Shown here: positions 14,092 through 21,179 of the stretch, piece by piece
Layout of the letters: each line of letters starts with the position of its first letter
Position numbering within the stretch: position 1 is the first letter of the stretch
Assembly: GCA_034437895.1 (NCBI GenBank)
Contig: DAOTTO010000556.1
Coordinates: 1-23,508, forward strand
Length of the DNA stretch: 23,508 bases
From: JANRLJ01 sp034437895
Lineage (GTDB): Bacteria; Chloroflexota; Anaerolineae; Aggregatilineales; Phototrophicaceae
Direction of reading: 5' to 3'
Made by a program: the position numbers and the translations under genes
Notes under the pieces: generated by a model
Databases searched by the model: none
What the model was told of the DNA's origin: nothing
What the model saw: only the letters and a program-made list of their open reading frames with translations

Positions 14092-15345
14092 TTAATGACC
14101 AGCAGGCAGCGCCATTGGCTGCGCTTCTTCTGCTTGGCTACGTACAGTAGTCGCCCTAGCCTGTTCTGCTAGCCGTTCACGACGAATATCGCGGCTAAAG
14201 ACCGACATCACCCCAAAGGCCAACACAATATTGCCGAGGAGCAGCACAATCGTCTGCGGGATGTTCGCCAAGAAATTATTGGCATCTTCTGGCGACGGTG
14301 CGAGGCCAATTTCGCCTACGAGCCGCACGAGAAAGGCCACCATAATGACATTCAAAATCGCCACAGGAACAAGGAACTTCCAGTTAAAGGCCATCAGTTG
14401 GTCAATGCGGACGCGGGGCAAAGAATTACGCACCCACAGCATCAAGAAGTACCAAATCGAGGCTTTTAGCATCAGATAGATGAAGGCCAGCAGAGGTGCG
14501 TCCTTCGCAAAGGGGCCCCACCAACCGCCCATAAACAGCACAGCCATCAGCACGCCATTGGTAAAGACATGTAGAAATTCGCCTGCGAAGAACAGCGCGA
14601 ATTTAAAGCCGGAATATTCGATGTTGAACCCAGCGACCAGTTCCGATTCGGCTTCGAGCAGATCAAACGGGCCGCGTCCCGTCTCGGCTTGTGAGGAGAT
14701 GAAGAAAAGAAAAGCCGAAACCGGGGCCATGAAGACATACCACATGCCGGCCTGTGCTTCCACAATGCCACTCATGCTCATGCTGCCCGCCAACATTACC
14801 GGGATTAAGATCGACAGCGCGAGAGGAATCTCATAGCTGATGAGCTGCGCCACCACACGGAACGCGCCGAGCAGTGCATATTTATTATTGCTCGACCACC
14901 CCGCGATAATCACGGCTAATGTCCCAATCGAGCCAACCGCAATAAAATAGAGCGCCCCAATTTCCAAATCCGCCCCGATATGATAGGGCGTGAATGGGAT
15001 CACGGCCCAAATCAGCAGCACCGCCACTACCATCATCACGGGCGAAATGTTATACAGCAGCTTATCCGCCCCTGCCGGGGTGATATATTCTTTCGTCAGC
15101 AGCTTGAGTGCATCCGCAATCGGCTGCAAAAGCCCAAACGGCCCCACACGATTCGGCCCCAGACGATCTTGAATTTGGGCAGCAACCTTACGTTCAACCC
15201 AGATCAAAAGGATGGCGACCAACAGCGGAAAGCTGGCGACCAGAACAACCCCCAACAAAATGGAGGTAAATTCCGCCAAGCCCGAATTCCAGCCGCTTTC
15301 TACCAAACAAGGTGCCAGCGTATTAAAGATATTCACGCATTCCAT
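14092..15345 (-). CDS. nuoH: NADH-quinone oxidoreductase subunit H
   Basis: A 417-residue membrane subunit that forms much of the quinone chamber at the join with the peripheral arm. Signature segments are WVERKVAAQIQDRLGPNRVG, then PFGLLQPIADALKLLTKE, the acidic loop AETGRGPFDLLEAESELVAG, and the final helices with RVRIDQLM. Length is slightly greater than usual because of a hydrophilic tail of about 40 residues after the last helix (SRDIRRERLAEQAR and onward). AGGG lies 8 nt upstream of the ATG, inside the end of nuoA, 10 nt away. The peripheral subunits it must contact (NuoB, C, D, I) are not encoded nearby. Confidence 0.97.
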   Translation of the reverse strand: MECVNIFNTLAPCLVESGWNSGLAEFTSILLGVVLVASFPLLVAILLIWVERKVAAQIQDRLGPNRVGPFGLLQPIADALKLLTKEYITPAGADKLLYNISPVMMVVAVLLIWAVIPFTPYHIGADLEIGALYFIAVGSIGTLAVIIAGWSSNNKYALLGAFRVVAQLISYEIPLALSILIPVMLAGSMSMSGIVEAQAGMWYVFMAPVSAFLFFISSQAETGRGPFDLLEAESELVAGFNIEYSGFKFALFFAGEFLHVFTNGVLMAVLFMGGWWGPFAKDAPLLAFIYLMLKASIWYFLMLWVRNSLPRVRIDQLMAFNWKFLVPVAILNVIMVAFLVRLVGEIGLAPSPEDANNFLANIPQTIVLLLGNIVLAFGVMSVFSRDIRRERLAEQARATTVRSQAEEAQPMALPAGH

Positions 15346-15355
15346 AAGTTAATCC

Positions 15356-15718
15356 CTAAGCCCATTCCAACGCTTTTTTACGCCATGCGTAAACGAGCGC
15401 GTCCGTTAACAGGAAGATGAACAGCAGCCCCGCCAGAAATGCGAAGAAATCCAGCTTGCGATATGCCAGCGCCCAAGGGAACAAAAAGACCATTTCCACA
15501 TCGAAGATCAAGAAGATCAATCCATAAATGTAATACTGGACTTTGAACTGTACCCAGGTATCCCCCACCGTCTCGACACCGCATTCATAAGTCGCCTGTT
15601 TAATGGCGTTGGGCTTACGCGGACTAAAGACCAAAGCCGCCATAATCGGCAGAGCGGGTAAAAACGGCGATAGGATGAAAAACACCCCAATATACGCCCA
15701 TTCGTTGAGAACATTCAT
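15356..15718 (-). CDS. nuoA: NADH-quinone oxidoreductase subunit A
   Basis: A 120-residue three-helix complex I subunit and the first gene of the run. The conserved loop KQATYECGVETVGD, containing the single conserved Cys, and the motif FKVQYYIYGLIFLIFDVEMVFLFPWA (with Asp and Glu in the second helix) are diagnostic. GAGGG precedes the ATG by about 9 nt. The gene stands directly behind the candidate promoter at 15794-15822. Confidence 0.97.
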   Translation of the reverse strand: MNVLNEWAYIGVFFILSPFLPALPIMAALVFSPRKPNAIKQATYECGVETVGDTWVQFKVQYYIYGLIFLIFDVEMVFLFPWALAYRKLDFFAFLAGLLFIFLLTDALVYAWRKKALEWA

Positions 15719-15793
15719 AAGAAAAACCCTCTTCGGTTTAACGCTTAATCGTCACCGATGATTCGATTGCGCTCTTTATCACAAACGGTGCAT

Positions 15794-15822
15794 AGTATAG
15801 CATCACCATATCCGAACCGCAA
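15794..15822 (-). promoter_or_regulatory. Candidate promoter of the nuo-atp operon
   Basis: On the minus strand TTGCGG (15822-15817) and TATACT (15799-15794) are exactly 17 bp apart. The -10 box matches five of six consensus positions and the -35 three of six. It would start transcription near 15787, giving a leader of about 70 nt before nuoA. The 254-bp gap is divergent with the plus-strand secreted-protein gene, whose own promoter I could not place. Confidence 0.5.
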
Positions 15823-15972
15823 TTGATTGTTGATTTGGCACGAATCCATCTTTTTGTAGACGGCGGGGAGTTTAACACACCTCAAACCAATAATAAAGAA
15901 AATGCTACAAGCAAGTTTGCAAAATTCGTAGATAATGATGAATATGAGTAGATTTCTATGAGGGGGAAAACA

Positions 15973-16845
15973 ATGAAACGGTTGAGTTTGCTTATTTTGC
16001 TAGGTTTGTTATTGGTTATGGTTAACGCAGCCTCCGCACAAAACGACGATGGCACCCTCAGTGTCACCTGCGACAGCGGCGGCAGCTTCGATAATGGGAC
16101 AGAAATCACCATTGTCCAAATGCGGACTGGCTTCAACTATACTGCTACCGCGCTCGGTATCAATGGGTTCGACCCCGTGTTGGCGGTCTTGGGCGAAAAT
16201 GATGAAGGGCTTTGCACCGATGATGCCCCCGAAATTGATGAATATCAGGCTAATTTACCAACCACAGGCGAAATCGAAGGCCAAAATCTGAACTCGCAGG
16301 TCGTGTTTAACAACGGGCAAAACAGTGGTATGGCTGATATTCGCTTGGTTGTCGGTGGATTCGGCAATACGGCAGGCGAATTTGTGTTGATTCTGGAAGG
16401 CATGGCAGTAACCGAGGCGGATGGGATCGGCGATATTTTCACCGTCCTCATTAACGATCCCATGATCGCCTCTGAAGTGAACGTGACCGCCTACGTCATT
16501 TCTGTGACAAACGCGCTTGACCCGCTTTTGTTCCTCGTTAATGGCGATGCTGAACAAATAGAAGATCAAGACGGCGATGCGATAGCTTGCGATGATGCTG
16601 GTAATGAAAACCTCTGTTGGGGAGAATCCGAATCGCTTGACGGTTATTTCGTACCCCGTGCCAACGGCAACGAACTTGGCGGTTTCCAATACGACTCCAT
16701 GTTGAGCTTGCCGCTGGAGGAAGATATGGCGGGATCGTACTTCAACTTTATTGTCAACAGCTATCAGGGTCAGTATTTCGGTGATTACGTTATCGCCTTC
16801 CATGTCGCCATCGGCGAGGTGCAGGCAGGTGGCAAGGGCGCGTAA
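15973..16845 (+). CDS. Secreted protein with two PPC-like (pre-peptidase C-terminal-like) repeats
   Basis: A 290-residue exported protein. Residues 1-22 form a clear signal peptide (KRL, Leu-rich core, ending ASA-Q). The mature part has two similar halves: the first centres on GFDPVLAVLGENDEGLC, the second on ALDPLLFLVNGD followed by an acidic DQDGDAIACDDAGNENLC stretch. The pattern 'x-DP-x-L-x-L-x(3-5)-D/N, then acidic cluster' is typical of bacterial PPC beta-sandwich domains. Five cysteines (around 36, 81, 204 and 212 plus neighbours) may form disulphides, and the acid-rich loops may bind Ca2+. The ATG at 15973 is chosen because AGGGGG lies just upstream and the signal peptide starts there; an in-frame ATG at 15958 has neither. 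It stands alone with a strong terminator. No enzymatic domain is visible, so a surface or binding role is a guess. Confidence 0.75.
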   Translation: MKRLSLLILLGLLLVMVNAASAQNDDGTLSVTCDSGGSFDNGTEITIVQMRTGFNYTATALGINGFDPVLAVLGENDEGLCTDDAPEIDEYQANLPTTGEIEGQNLNSQVVFNNGQNSGMADIRLVVGGFGNTAGEFVLILEGMAVTEADGIGDIFTVLINDPMIASEVNVTAYVISVTNALDPLLFLVNGDAEQIEDQDGDAIACDDAGNENLCWGESESLDGYFVPRANGNELGGFQYDSMLSLPLEEDMAGSYFNFIVNSYQGQYFGDYVIAFHVAIGEVQAGGKGA

Positions 16846-16868
16846 AACCGTCTTCCTTTTCTCGTTAG

Positions 16869-16895
16869 CCGCCGGGAGTAGTTCCGGCGGTTTTT
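16869..16895 (+). terminator. Rho-independent terminator of the secreted-protein gene
   Basis: CCGCCGGGA-GTAG-TTCCGGCGG forms a 9-bp stem with one G-U pair, followed by TTTTTG. It lies 24 nt after the stop codon. Confidence 0.9.
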
Positions 16896-16981
16896 GTTTC
16901 TGCCTGATTTCCAAATTTGTATCATTTCATGTAGACTCAAGATCAAGATAATGTAGAGTCTCGAAAAAGAATCGCAAAAGA

Positions 16982-17030
16982 TTTAACCTCAAAGACACAA
17001 AGATTAAAGTTTAAATTCTTGGTGGTTCAA
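16982..17030. repeat. Dispersed-repeat fragments (CAAAGACAC-type and CCACCAAG-type)
   Basis: TTTAACCTCAAAGACACAAAG (16982-17002, one base over twenty in full; key core CAAAGACAC) and, in reverse, TTGAACCACCAAG (17018-17030) resemble the TTAACCACCAAGACACC stretch at 19875-19891. They lie in the 297-bp gap between the terminator and the first FemAB-like gene, which has no gene of its own. Confidence 0.5.
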
Positions 17031-17051
17031 TACATTCAAACACCTTTCGAT

Positions 17052-17079
17052 ATGGCACATAAAAACTCTCGCTTGTAAT
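17052..17079 (+). promoter_or_regulatory. Weak candidate promoter of the FemAB-macro-FemAB operon
   Basis: ATGGCA (17052-17057) and TGTAAT (17074-17079) are separated by 16 bp; they match four and five of six consensus positions. Transcription would start near 17086 and run through the dispersed repeat at 17103-17130 into the first gene. Confidence 0.3.
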
Positions 17080-17102
17080 GTTCAAATTGCCTTACGTGAC
17101 AT

Positions 17103-17130
17103 GGCGTTCTTAGCGCCTTTGCGTTTAAAC
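17103..17130 (-). repeat. Dispersed ~27-bp repeat, copy 1 (GCAAAGGCGC core)
   Basis: Read on the minus strand the copy is GTTTAAACGCAAAGGCGC followed by TAAGAACGCC. It matches the copies at 19944-19970 and 20066-20092 at most positions. It ends 13 nt before the ATG of the first FemAB-like gene, so it would be part of its leader. Confidence 0.7.
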
Positions 17131-17142
17131 ATTCATAACTTT

Positions 17143-18171
17143 ATGCTTAAATCCATCTCCCCTACTGCTGAACAGTGGGACACCTTCGTTACAGCGCAGC
17201 CTCGCGCTCACCTGCTGCAACTTTCCGGTTGGGGCGATCTTAAACGCGCCTATGGCTGGGATGTGCAACGGGTGGCAATTGGCAACGAAACCGGGCAAAT
17301 GGTGGCGGGCGCACAATTGCTGTTCCGAGATTTCCCCTTGCGTGCTGGTAAAATGGCCTATCTCGCGATGGGGCCATATGCCCATACACCCAGCGAAGAA
17401 CAGGTTCTATGGCAGCAGATCAACCGCGTCGCCATTCAAAAACGCGCGACCTTCTTAAAATGGGAGCCGGGCATCTATACCCCCACAGAACCACCGCCCG
17501 ACTTTTCCCAATGGAAATTCAACGCCGCGACACAGACCGTCCAGCCGCCCCGCACTGTTTTGATTGATCTGCGCGGCGACGACGAAGCGATTCTGGCGCG
17601 GATGAATCAAGGGACTCGTCGTAAAATCCGCCAATCGCAAAAAAACGACATCAATTACTACGAAGGCACACGCGCTGATGTCGCCAAATTCAACAGCATC
17701 ATGCAGACCACAGGCAGTCGCAACGAATTTGGGGTACATGATCCCGGCTACTACGAAAAAGCCTATGATCTGTTCGTGCCGCAACATGCCGCGCTGATTC
17801 TGGCGGAACACGAAGGCGACACCCTTGCTGGGATTATGGTTTTCGCAGTCGGCAAAACGGCGTGGTATCTCTACGGCGCATCGTCAGATGTAAAACGCAA
17901 CCTCATGGCAACCTACGGCATCCAATGGGCGGCGATTCAATGGGCGAAGGCGCGTAGCTGCACCACGTATGATATGTGGGGCATCCCGGATGAAGATGAA
18001 GCCATCTTAGAAGCGCAGTTTCAAGAGCGCGACGACGGATTGTGGGGCGTTTATGGCTTTAAACGCGGCTGGGGTGGCGAGGTCGTGCGCTCCCTCGGCG
18101 CATGGGATAAGGTGTACAATCGGCTTACGTATACGGCCTATCAAGCCGTATTAAGTTTACAAAAGAGGTAG
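17143..18171 (+). CDS. FemAB family aminoacyltransferase-like protein (first of pair)
   Basis: A 342-residue protein of the FemAB group: two GNAT-like folds in tandem. The best-known members use aminoacyl-tRNA to add amino acids to the peptidoglycan stem peptide at the cytoplasmic face of the membrane. Visible hallmarks are the N-terminal segment HLLQLSGWGDLKRAYGW, the central NQGTRRKIRQSQK, and the C-terminal half with AWYLYGASSD, YGIQWAAIQWAK, YDMWGIPDEDE and WGVYGFKRGWGG. The start at 17143 is chosen because an earlier in-frame ATG at 17101 lies in a dispersed repeat and HLLQ then falls at the usual distance. There is no strong ribosome site. It is followed after 3 nt by a macro-domain gene and then a paralogue. 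The acceptor is unknown; a non-peptidoglycan role is possible. Confidence 0.88.
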   Translation: MLKSISPTAEQWDTFVTAQPRAHLLQLSGWGDLKRAYGWDVQRVAIGNETGQMVAGAQLLFRDFPLRAGKMAYLAMGPYAHTPSEEQVLWQQINRVAIQKRATFLKWEPGIYTPTEPPPDFSQWKFNAATQTVQPPRTVLIDLRGDDEAILARMNQGTRRKIRQSQKNDINYYEGTRADVAKFNSIMQTTGSRNEFGVHDPGYYEKAYDLFVPQHAALILAEHEGDTLAGIMVFAVGKTAWYLYGASSDVKRNLMATYGIQWAAIQWAKARSCTTYDMWGIPDEDEAILEAQFQERDDGLWGVYGFKRGWGGEVVRSLGAWDKVYNRLTYTAYQAVLSLQKR

Positions 18172-18174
18172 CGG

Positions 18175-18798
18175 ATGAAAATCATTTTTGTCGATATAGA
18201 CCCTGGATTCATCGCTGCCGTAGATGAATTTTTTAAAGACCTTCCCAATGTAGAGACTTTTCATGGGCGCTTTGAACACATTCCTGCCTATGATTGCATG
18301 GTTAGTCCAGCCAATTCGTTTGGCCTGATGGACGGCGGCATCGACGCAGCCATCACAAAGTTTTTTGGCGATCAGCTCATGCGACGGGTGCAAGAACGTA
18401 TTGTAGAAGACTTTTTGGGCGAACAGCCCGTTGGCACCTCGATTATTGTCGAGACGATGCACCCAAAACATCCCTATCTCGCCCATACACCCACCATGCG
18501 CGTTCCCATGACGATTGGGCGCACAGACAATGTTTATAAAGCGATGTGGGCCATGCTGTTGGCAGTACATTATCATAACAAAAACGCTGAGCAAAAAATC
18601 GAGACAATTGCTTGTCCCGGTCTTGGAACAGGCTTAGGCCAAGTACCTGTACGTCAGGCGGCGCGTCAGATGGCAATCGCTTATCGCAATTTTTTAAACC
18701 CACCCCAATATCTCGGTTGGCGTTATGCCGATGCACGTCAGCAAGAAATCCGCTACGGCGGCGATATGGGTCTGAATTTTCCGCCGGAATATATTTAA
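18175..18798 (+). CDS. Macro domain protein (ADP-ribose binding)
   Basis: A 207-residue cytoplasmic protein made of a single macro domain. The two ligand loops are clear: VSPANSFGLMDGGIDAAI at residues ~43-60 (with Asn47 and the GG pair in the position of the family's N-A-N and GGG signature) and IACPGLGTGLGQVP at ~145-158, the phosphate-binding G-x-G loop. Macro domains bind ADP-ribose or related nucleotides, and many remove ADP-ribose from proteins or small molecules. AAAGAGG in the last codons of the upstream FemAB-like gene is its ribosome site, and the next FemAB-like gene begins 3 nt after its stop, so the three are coupled. Its link to aminoacyl transfer is unknown. Confidence 0.85.
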   Translation: MKIIFVDIDPGFIAAVDEFFKDLPNVETFHGRFEHIPAYDCMVSPANSFGLMDGGIDAAITKFFGDQLMRRVQERIVEDFLGEQPVGTSIIVETMHPKHPYLAHTPTMRVPMTIGRTDNVYKAMWAMLLAVHYHNKNAEQKIETIACPGLGTGLGQVPVRQAARQMAIAYRNFLNPPQYLGWRYADARQQEIRYGGDMGLNFPPEYI

Positions 18799-18801
18799 TT
18801 G

Positions 18802-19878
18802 ATGCTCACCGTTCACGAAATTACTGACCGCGACCAATGGAATAACACGCTCCGCGCCCTCCCCTATGCCCACATCCTGCAAACATGGGAATGGGGCGAA
18901 TTTAAGCGCATCACGACAGGCTGGTCTGCCACCCGACTCGCCTTTGAACAAAATGGTGCTATTGTGGCGATGGCCTCTATCCTCACGCGCCGCATCGGGC
19001 CGCTGTGTGTGATGTATGTTCCTAAAGGCCCGGCGCTGGATTACGCCAACAACGAATTAATCGCATCCGTTTTGGACACACTGCAAAATCTGGCACGAAA
19101 ACGTTTTGCCGTCTGGCTCAAAATCGACCCAGACATCATCACCGCAACAGGCGTTCCCGGCGAAGACGATGATTCGCCCGATGGCGATGGACAAGCCATC
19201 TTACAAATCCTCAAAAAATGGGGATGGGGCTTTTCCGCCGATCAAGTGCAGTTCCGCAACACGATCACGCTTGATCTCACCCAAAGCGAAGAAGAACTTC
19301 TCGCTGCGATGAGCCAGAACACCCGCCGCAAAGTCCGCACCGCCGAGAAAAAAGACGTAACGATCCGCGCTGCCACATTGGATGATCTGCCAACACTTTA
19401 CGCACTTTATCGTATTACGGGAGAACGCGATCACTTTCTAACCCGTCCCGCAGCCTATTATGAACGGGCATGGCGTGATTTTATGCAGGCCGGACTCGCG
19501 CACGTCTTAATTGCCGAATCAGAAGGTGCTGCGCTGGCAGCCGTTATCCTGTTTCATTTCGGGCGCAAATGCTGGTATTTCTACGGCGCGTCGTCCGACG
19601 AACAGCGCGAAAAGATGCCCAATTACGCGCTCCAATGGGAAGCGATGCGTTGGGCAAAGGCGCAAGGATACACCATCTATGATATGTGGGGTGCGCCTGA
19701 TGAATTTATCGAAACCGATTCGATGTGGGGCGTGTATGAGTTCAAACGTGGATTTCGCGGGACGGTCACACGCCATATTGGGGCGTATGATTACGCGCCA
19801 TACCCGCTGCTTTATCGTGCCTATACCGAACTCTGGCCTCGTGTTTTGGCAATTTTACGCGGCAGAAATACAAATTAA
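18802..19878 (+). CDS. FemAB family aminoacyltransferase-like protein (second of pair)
   Basis: A 358-residue paralogue of the gene at 17143, with the same order of motifs: HILQTWEWGEFKRITTGW near the N-terminus, SQNTRRKVRTAEKK in the middle, then YFYGASSDEQREKM, YALQWEAMRWAK, YDMWGAPDE and MWGVYEFKRGFRG. It differs by an acid-rich insert around residues 113-128 (GVPGEDDDSPDGDG). Both tandem GNAT folds appear complete. In other bacteria paired Fem proteins add successive residues to one interpeptide bridge, which would suit two copies in one operon; that is inference. The ATG at 18802 is preferred to a TTG just before it at 18799. Its stop codon lies inside a dispersed repeat element. Confidence 0.88.
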   Translation: MLTVHEITDRDQWNNTLRALPYAHILQTWEWGEFKRITTGWSATRLAFEQNGAIVAMASILTRRIGPLCVMYVPKGPALDYANNELIASVLDTLQNLARKRFAVWLKIDPDIITATGVPGEDDDSPDGDGQAILQILKKWGWGFSADQVQFRNTITLDLTQSEEELLAAMSQNTRRKVRTAEKKDVTIRAATLDDLPTLYALYRITGERDHFLTRPAAYYERAWRDFMQAGLAHVLIAESEGAALAAVILFHFGRKCWYFYGASSDEQREKMPNYALQWEAMRWAKAQGYTIYDMWGAPDEFIETDSMWGVYEFKRGFRGTVTRHIGAYDYAPYPLLYRAYTELWPRVLAILRGRNTN

Positions 19879-19891
19879 CCACCAAGACACC
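19875..19891 (+). repeat. Dispersed-repeat fragment TTAACCACCAAGACACC
   Basis: This stretch overlaps the stop codon of the second FemAB-like gene and resembles the fragments at 16982-17030. It opens the 264-bp gene-free gap 19879-20142, which otherwise holds the two inverted copies of the GCAAAGGCGC repeat and a hairpin. Confidence 0.45.
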
Positions 19892-19943
19892 ATAAAATAA
19901 CATCAGACCCTATAATCAAAGTAAAGTCGTTTCAAAGTGCGAA

Positions 19944-19970
19944 GATTAAACGCAAAGGCGCGGAGAACGC
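19944..19970 (+). repeat. Dispersed ~27-bp repeat, copy 2 (GCAAAGGCGC core)
   Basis: The copy is GATTAAACGCAAAGGCGC followed by GGAGAACGC. It is in inverted orientation to copy 3, 95 bp away, so the two could pair into a long hairpin. A further partial unit (GCAAAGG, GCAAAG) follows at 19969-19985. Confidence 0.7.
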
Positions 19971-20065
19971 AAAGGCTCGCAAAGTGTTTTCAGAGCAGAC
20001 ACTAAGAACATCCAGTTTTTACCTCAAGCTGGGATCATCAGTGCCGAAAATAGCGTTGTTTTCTA

Positions 20066-20092
20066 GCCTTCTTTGCGCCTTTGCGGTTCAAA
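20066..20092 (-). repeat. Dispersed ~27-bp repeat, copy 3 (GCAAAGGCGC core)
   Basis: On the minus strand this reads TTTGAACCGCAAAGGCGC followed by AAAGAAGGC. It forms an inverted pair with copy 2 and lies downstream of both flanking convergent genes. Confidence 0.7.
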
Positions 20093-20112
20093 ACGCATTT
20101 TTATAGACTTTT

Positions 20113-20142
20113 TTTGCGTGTTCATTTTACATCACACGCAAA
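20113..20142. repeat. Perfect 9-bp inverted repeat abutting the hydrolase stop codon
   Basis: TTTGCGTGT and ACACGCAAA are separated by 12 nt and end immediately next to the stop codon of the hydrolase gene (minus strand). On that strand the hairpin is followed by A, not T, so it is not a classical terminator; the T-run lies on the plus-strand side before the hairpin. It may protect the mRNA 3' end. Confidence 0.55.
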
Positions 20143-21000
20143 TTATGCTTTCAGCCACTCAATCAGCAGGCGATTTACTTCTTCCGCCGCGTCATGATGT
20201 ACCCAATGGGTCGCATGGTCGATATAGGCTAAGCATCCATCGTCACATAACTCAATGCTCTTTTGTGCGATTTCTGGCTCAAAAACCGCATCGCGCTTGC
20301 CCCAAATGAGCAGCGTCGGCACTTGAATGCGTGGACTCGCCAACCGCGCCGGACGGGTTTTCCGCACCGCACGATACCAATTCAGCATCCCCGTGATCGC
20401 GTCCGGCTGCGCCCATGCCTGTTTATACAGTTGAATATCCTCGGCAGTAAAACCGGGACTGTCCTTAAATGCCCACTTCGCAAATAACGACCCATTGCCC
20501 AGCCGAATCAGGAGTTCGGGAATTTTGGGGAGTTGAAAAAAGGCCATATACCAGCTTTTACGCTTTTGCACGGGGTTATCGCGCAGCGCTCGGCTGAAAG
20601 CGGCGTGATGCGGAATATTGAGGACGGTCAATTTTTCTAACCGTTCTGGATATTTATTCGCCAGCCACCACGCTGCACCCCCGCCCCAATCATGCCCAAC
20701 CAGCCGAATTTTCTCTACACCAATATGGTCAATCAAACCGACAATATCCGCCGCCAGAACATCCAGATTATAGGCAGCAATCTCCGGCGGTTTATCGCTT
20801 AAGTTATAGCCACGCTGATCGGGGATATAAAGCCGAAAGCCAGCCTCAACCAGTGCATCAATCTGATTACGCCAACCGTACCAGAACTCTGGAAAACCGT
20901 GCAGCAGAATCACTGGAATGCCATCTTCACGTCCAGTTTGTACGACGTGTAAATGGATGCCATTGGTAGCAATCGTTGTAGAGCGATAAGAAGTGTTCAT
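20143..21000 (-). CDS. Alpha/beta hydrolase, epoxide hydrolase-like (first of pair)
   Basis: A 285-residue cytoplasmic alpha/beta-hydrolase. The oxyanion motif HGFPE is at residues 34-38, DQRGYNLSDKP at 61-71, and the nucleophile elbow GHDWGG carries Asp104, not Ser, as in epoxide hydrolases and haloalkane dehalogenases. Lid tyrosines that open the epoxide ring are plausible at Tyr151 (WYMAFFQLP) and Tyr209 (LNWYRA). The acid is Asp237 (GKRDAVF) and the base His265 (HATHW). These fit an epoxide hydrolase better than a dehalogenase, which usually has Trp/Asn halide-binding residues. No signal peptide. An 11-bp tandem repeat lies just upstream of the ATG; the ribosome site is weak. A paralogue lies at 22361. 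The natural substrate is unknown. Confidence 0.88.
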   Translation of the reverse strand: MNTSYRSTTIATNGIHLHVVQTGREDGIPVILLHGFPEFWYGWRNQIDALVEAGFRLYIPDQRGYNLSDKPPEIAAYNLDVLAADIVGLIDHIGVEKIRLVGHDWGGGAAWWLANKYPERLEKLTVLNIPHHAAFSRALRDNPVQKRKSWYMAFFQLPKIPELLIRLGNGSLFAKWAFKDSPGFTAEDIQLYKQAWAQPDAITGMLNWYRAVRKTRPARLASPRIQVPTLLIWGKRDAVFEPEIAQKSIELCDDGCLAYIDHATHWVHHDAAEEVNRLLIEWLKA

Positions 21001-21004
21001 AAAA

Positions 21005-21030
21005 AGCGTTCTTGTAGCGTTCTTGTAGCG
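21005..21030. repeat. 11-bp tandem duplication upstream of the hydrolase gene
   Basis: AGCGTTCTTGT occurs twice without a gap (21005-21015, 21016-21026), followed by AGCG of a third copy. It lies in the leader of the minus-strand hydrolase gene and may be a simple slippage product. Confidence 0.7.
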
Positions 21031-21179
21031 ATGACGTGATAAACAGAGGTTAGGCGGTTTAAAAAGATAAGCTGCATTTGAGGATAGGAATACGCTTAAC
21101 CTCAGCCAACAGAAATCTTTTTGTTAACCGCTTAACTTTTATACACATACGTCTAATCCTAACAGGAGTAAATCCCGCA

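Noticed and set aside
16255..16914. A 219-codon minus-strand open frame opposite the first secreted PPC protein
   Set aside because: It runs through the strong plus-strand terminator and has no ribosome site, while the plus-strand frame has a signal peptide, ribosome site and terminator.
17101..17142. Upstream in-frame ATG for the first FemAB-like gene
   Set aside because: These 14 codons lie within a dispersed repeat that recurs in non-coding spacers, so they are unlikely to be translated; the family N-terminus fits the ATG at 17143.
20113..20142. The 9-bp inverted repeat as a terminator of the first hydrolase gene
   Set aside because: On the hydrolase strand the hairpin is followed by A residues, not T, so it does not fit a rho-independent terminator; reported as a repeat only.
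21094..21150. Operator-like inverted repeat GTTAA-CCGC-TTAAC before the second PPC gene
   Set aside because: The arms are only 5 bp in an AT-rich leader and no well-spaced promoter boxes accompany them; chance is a sufficient explanation.
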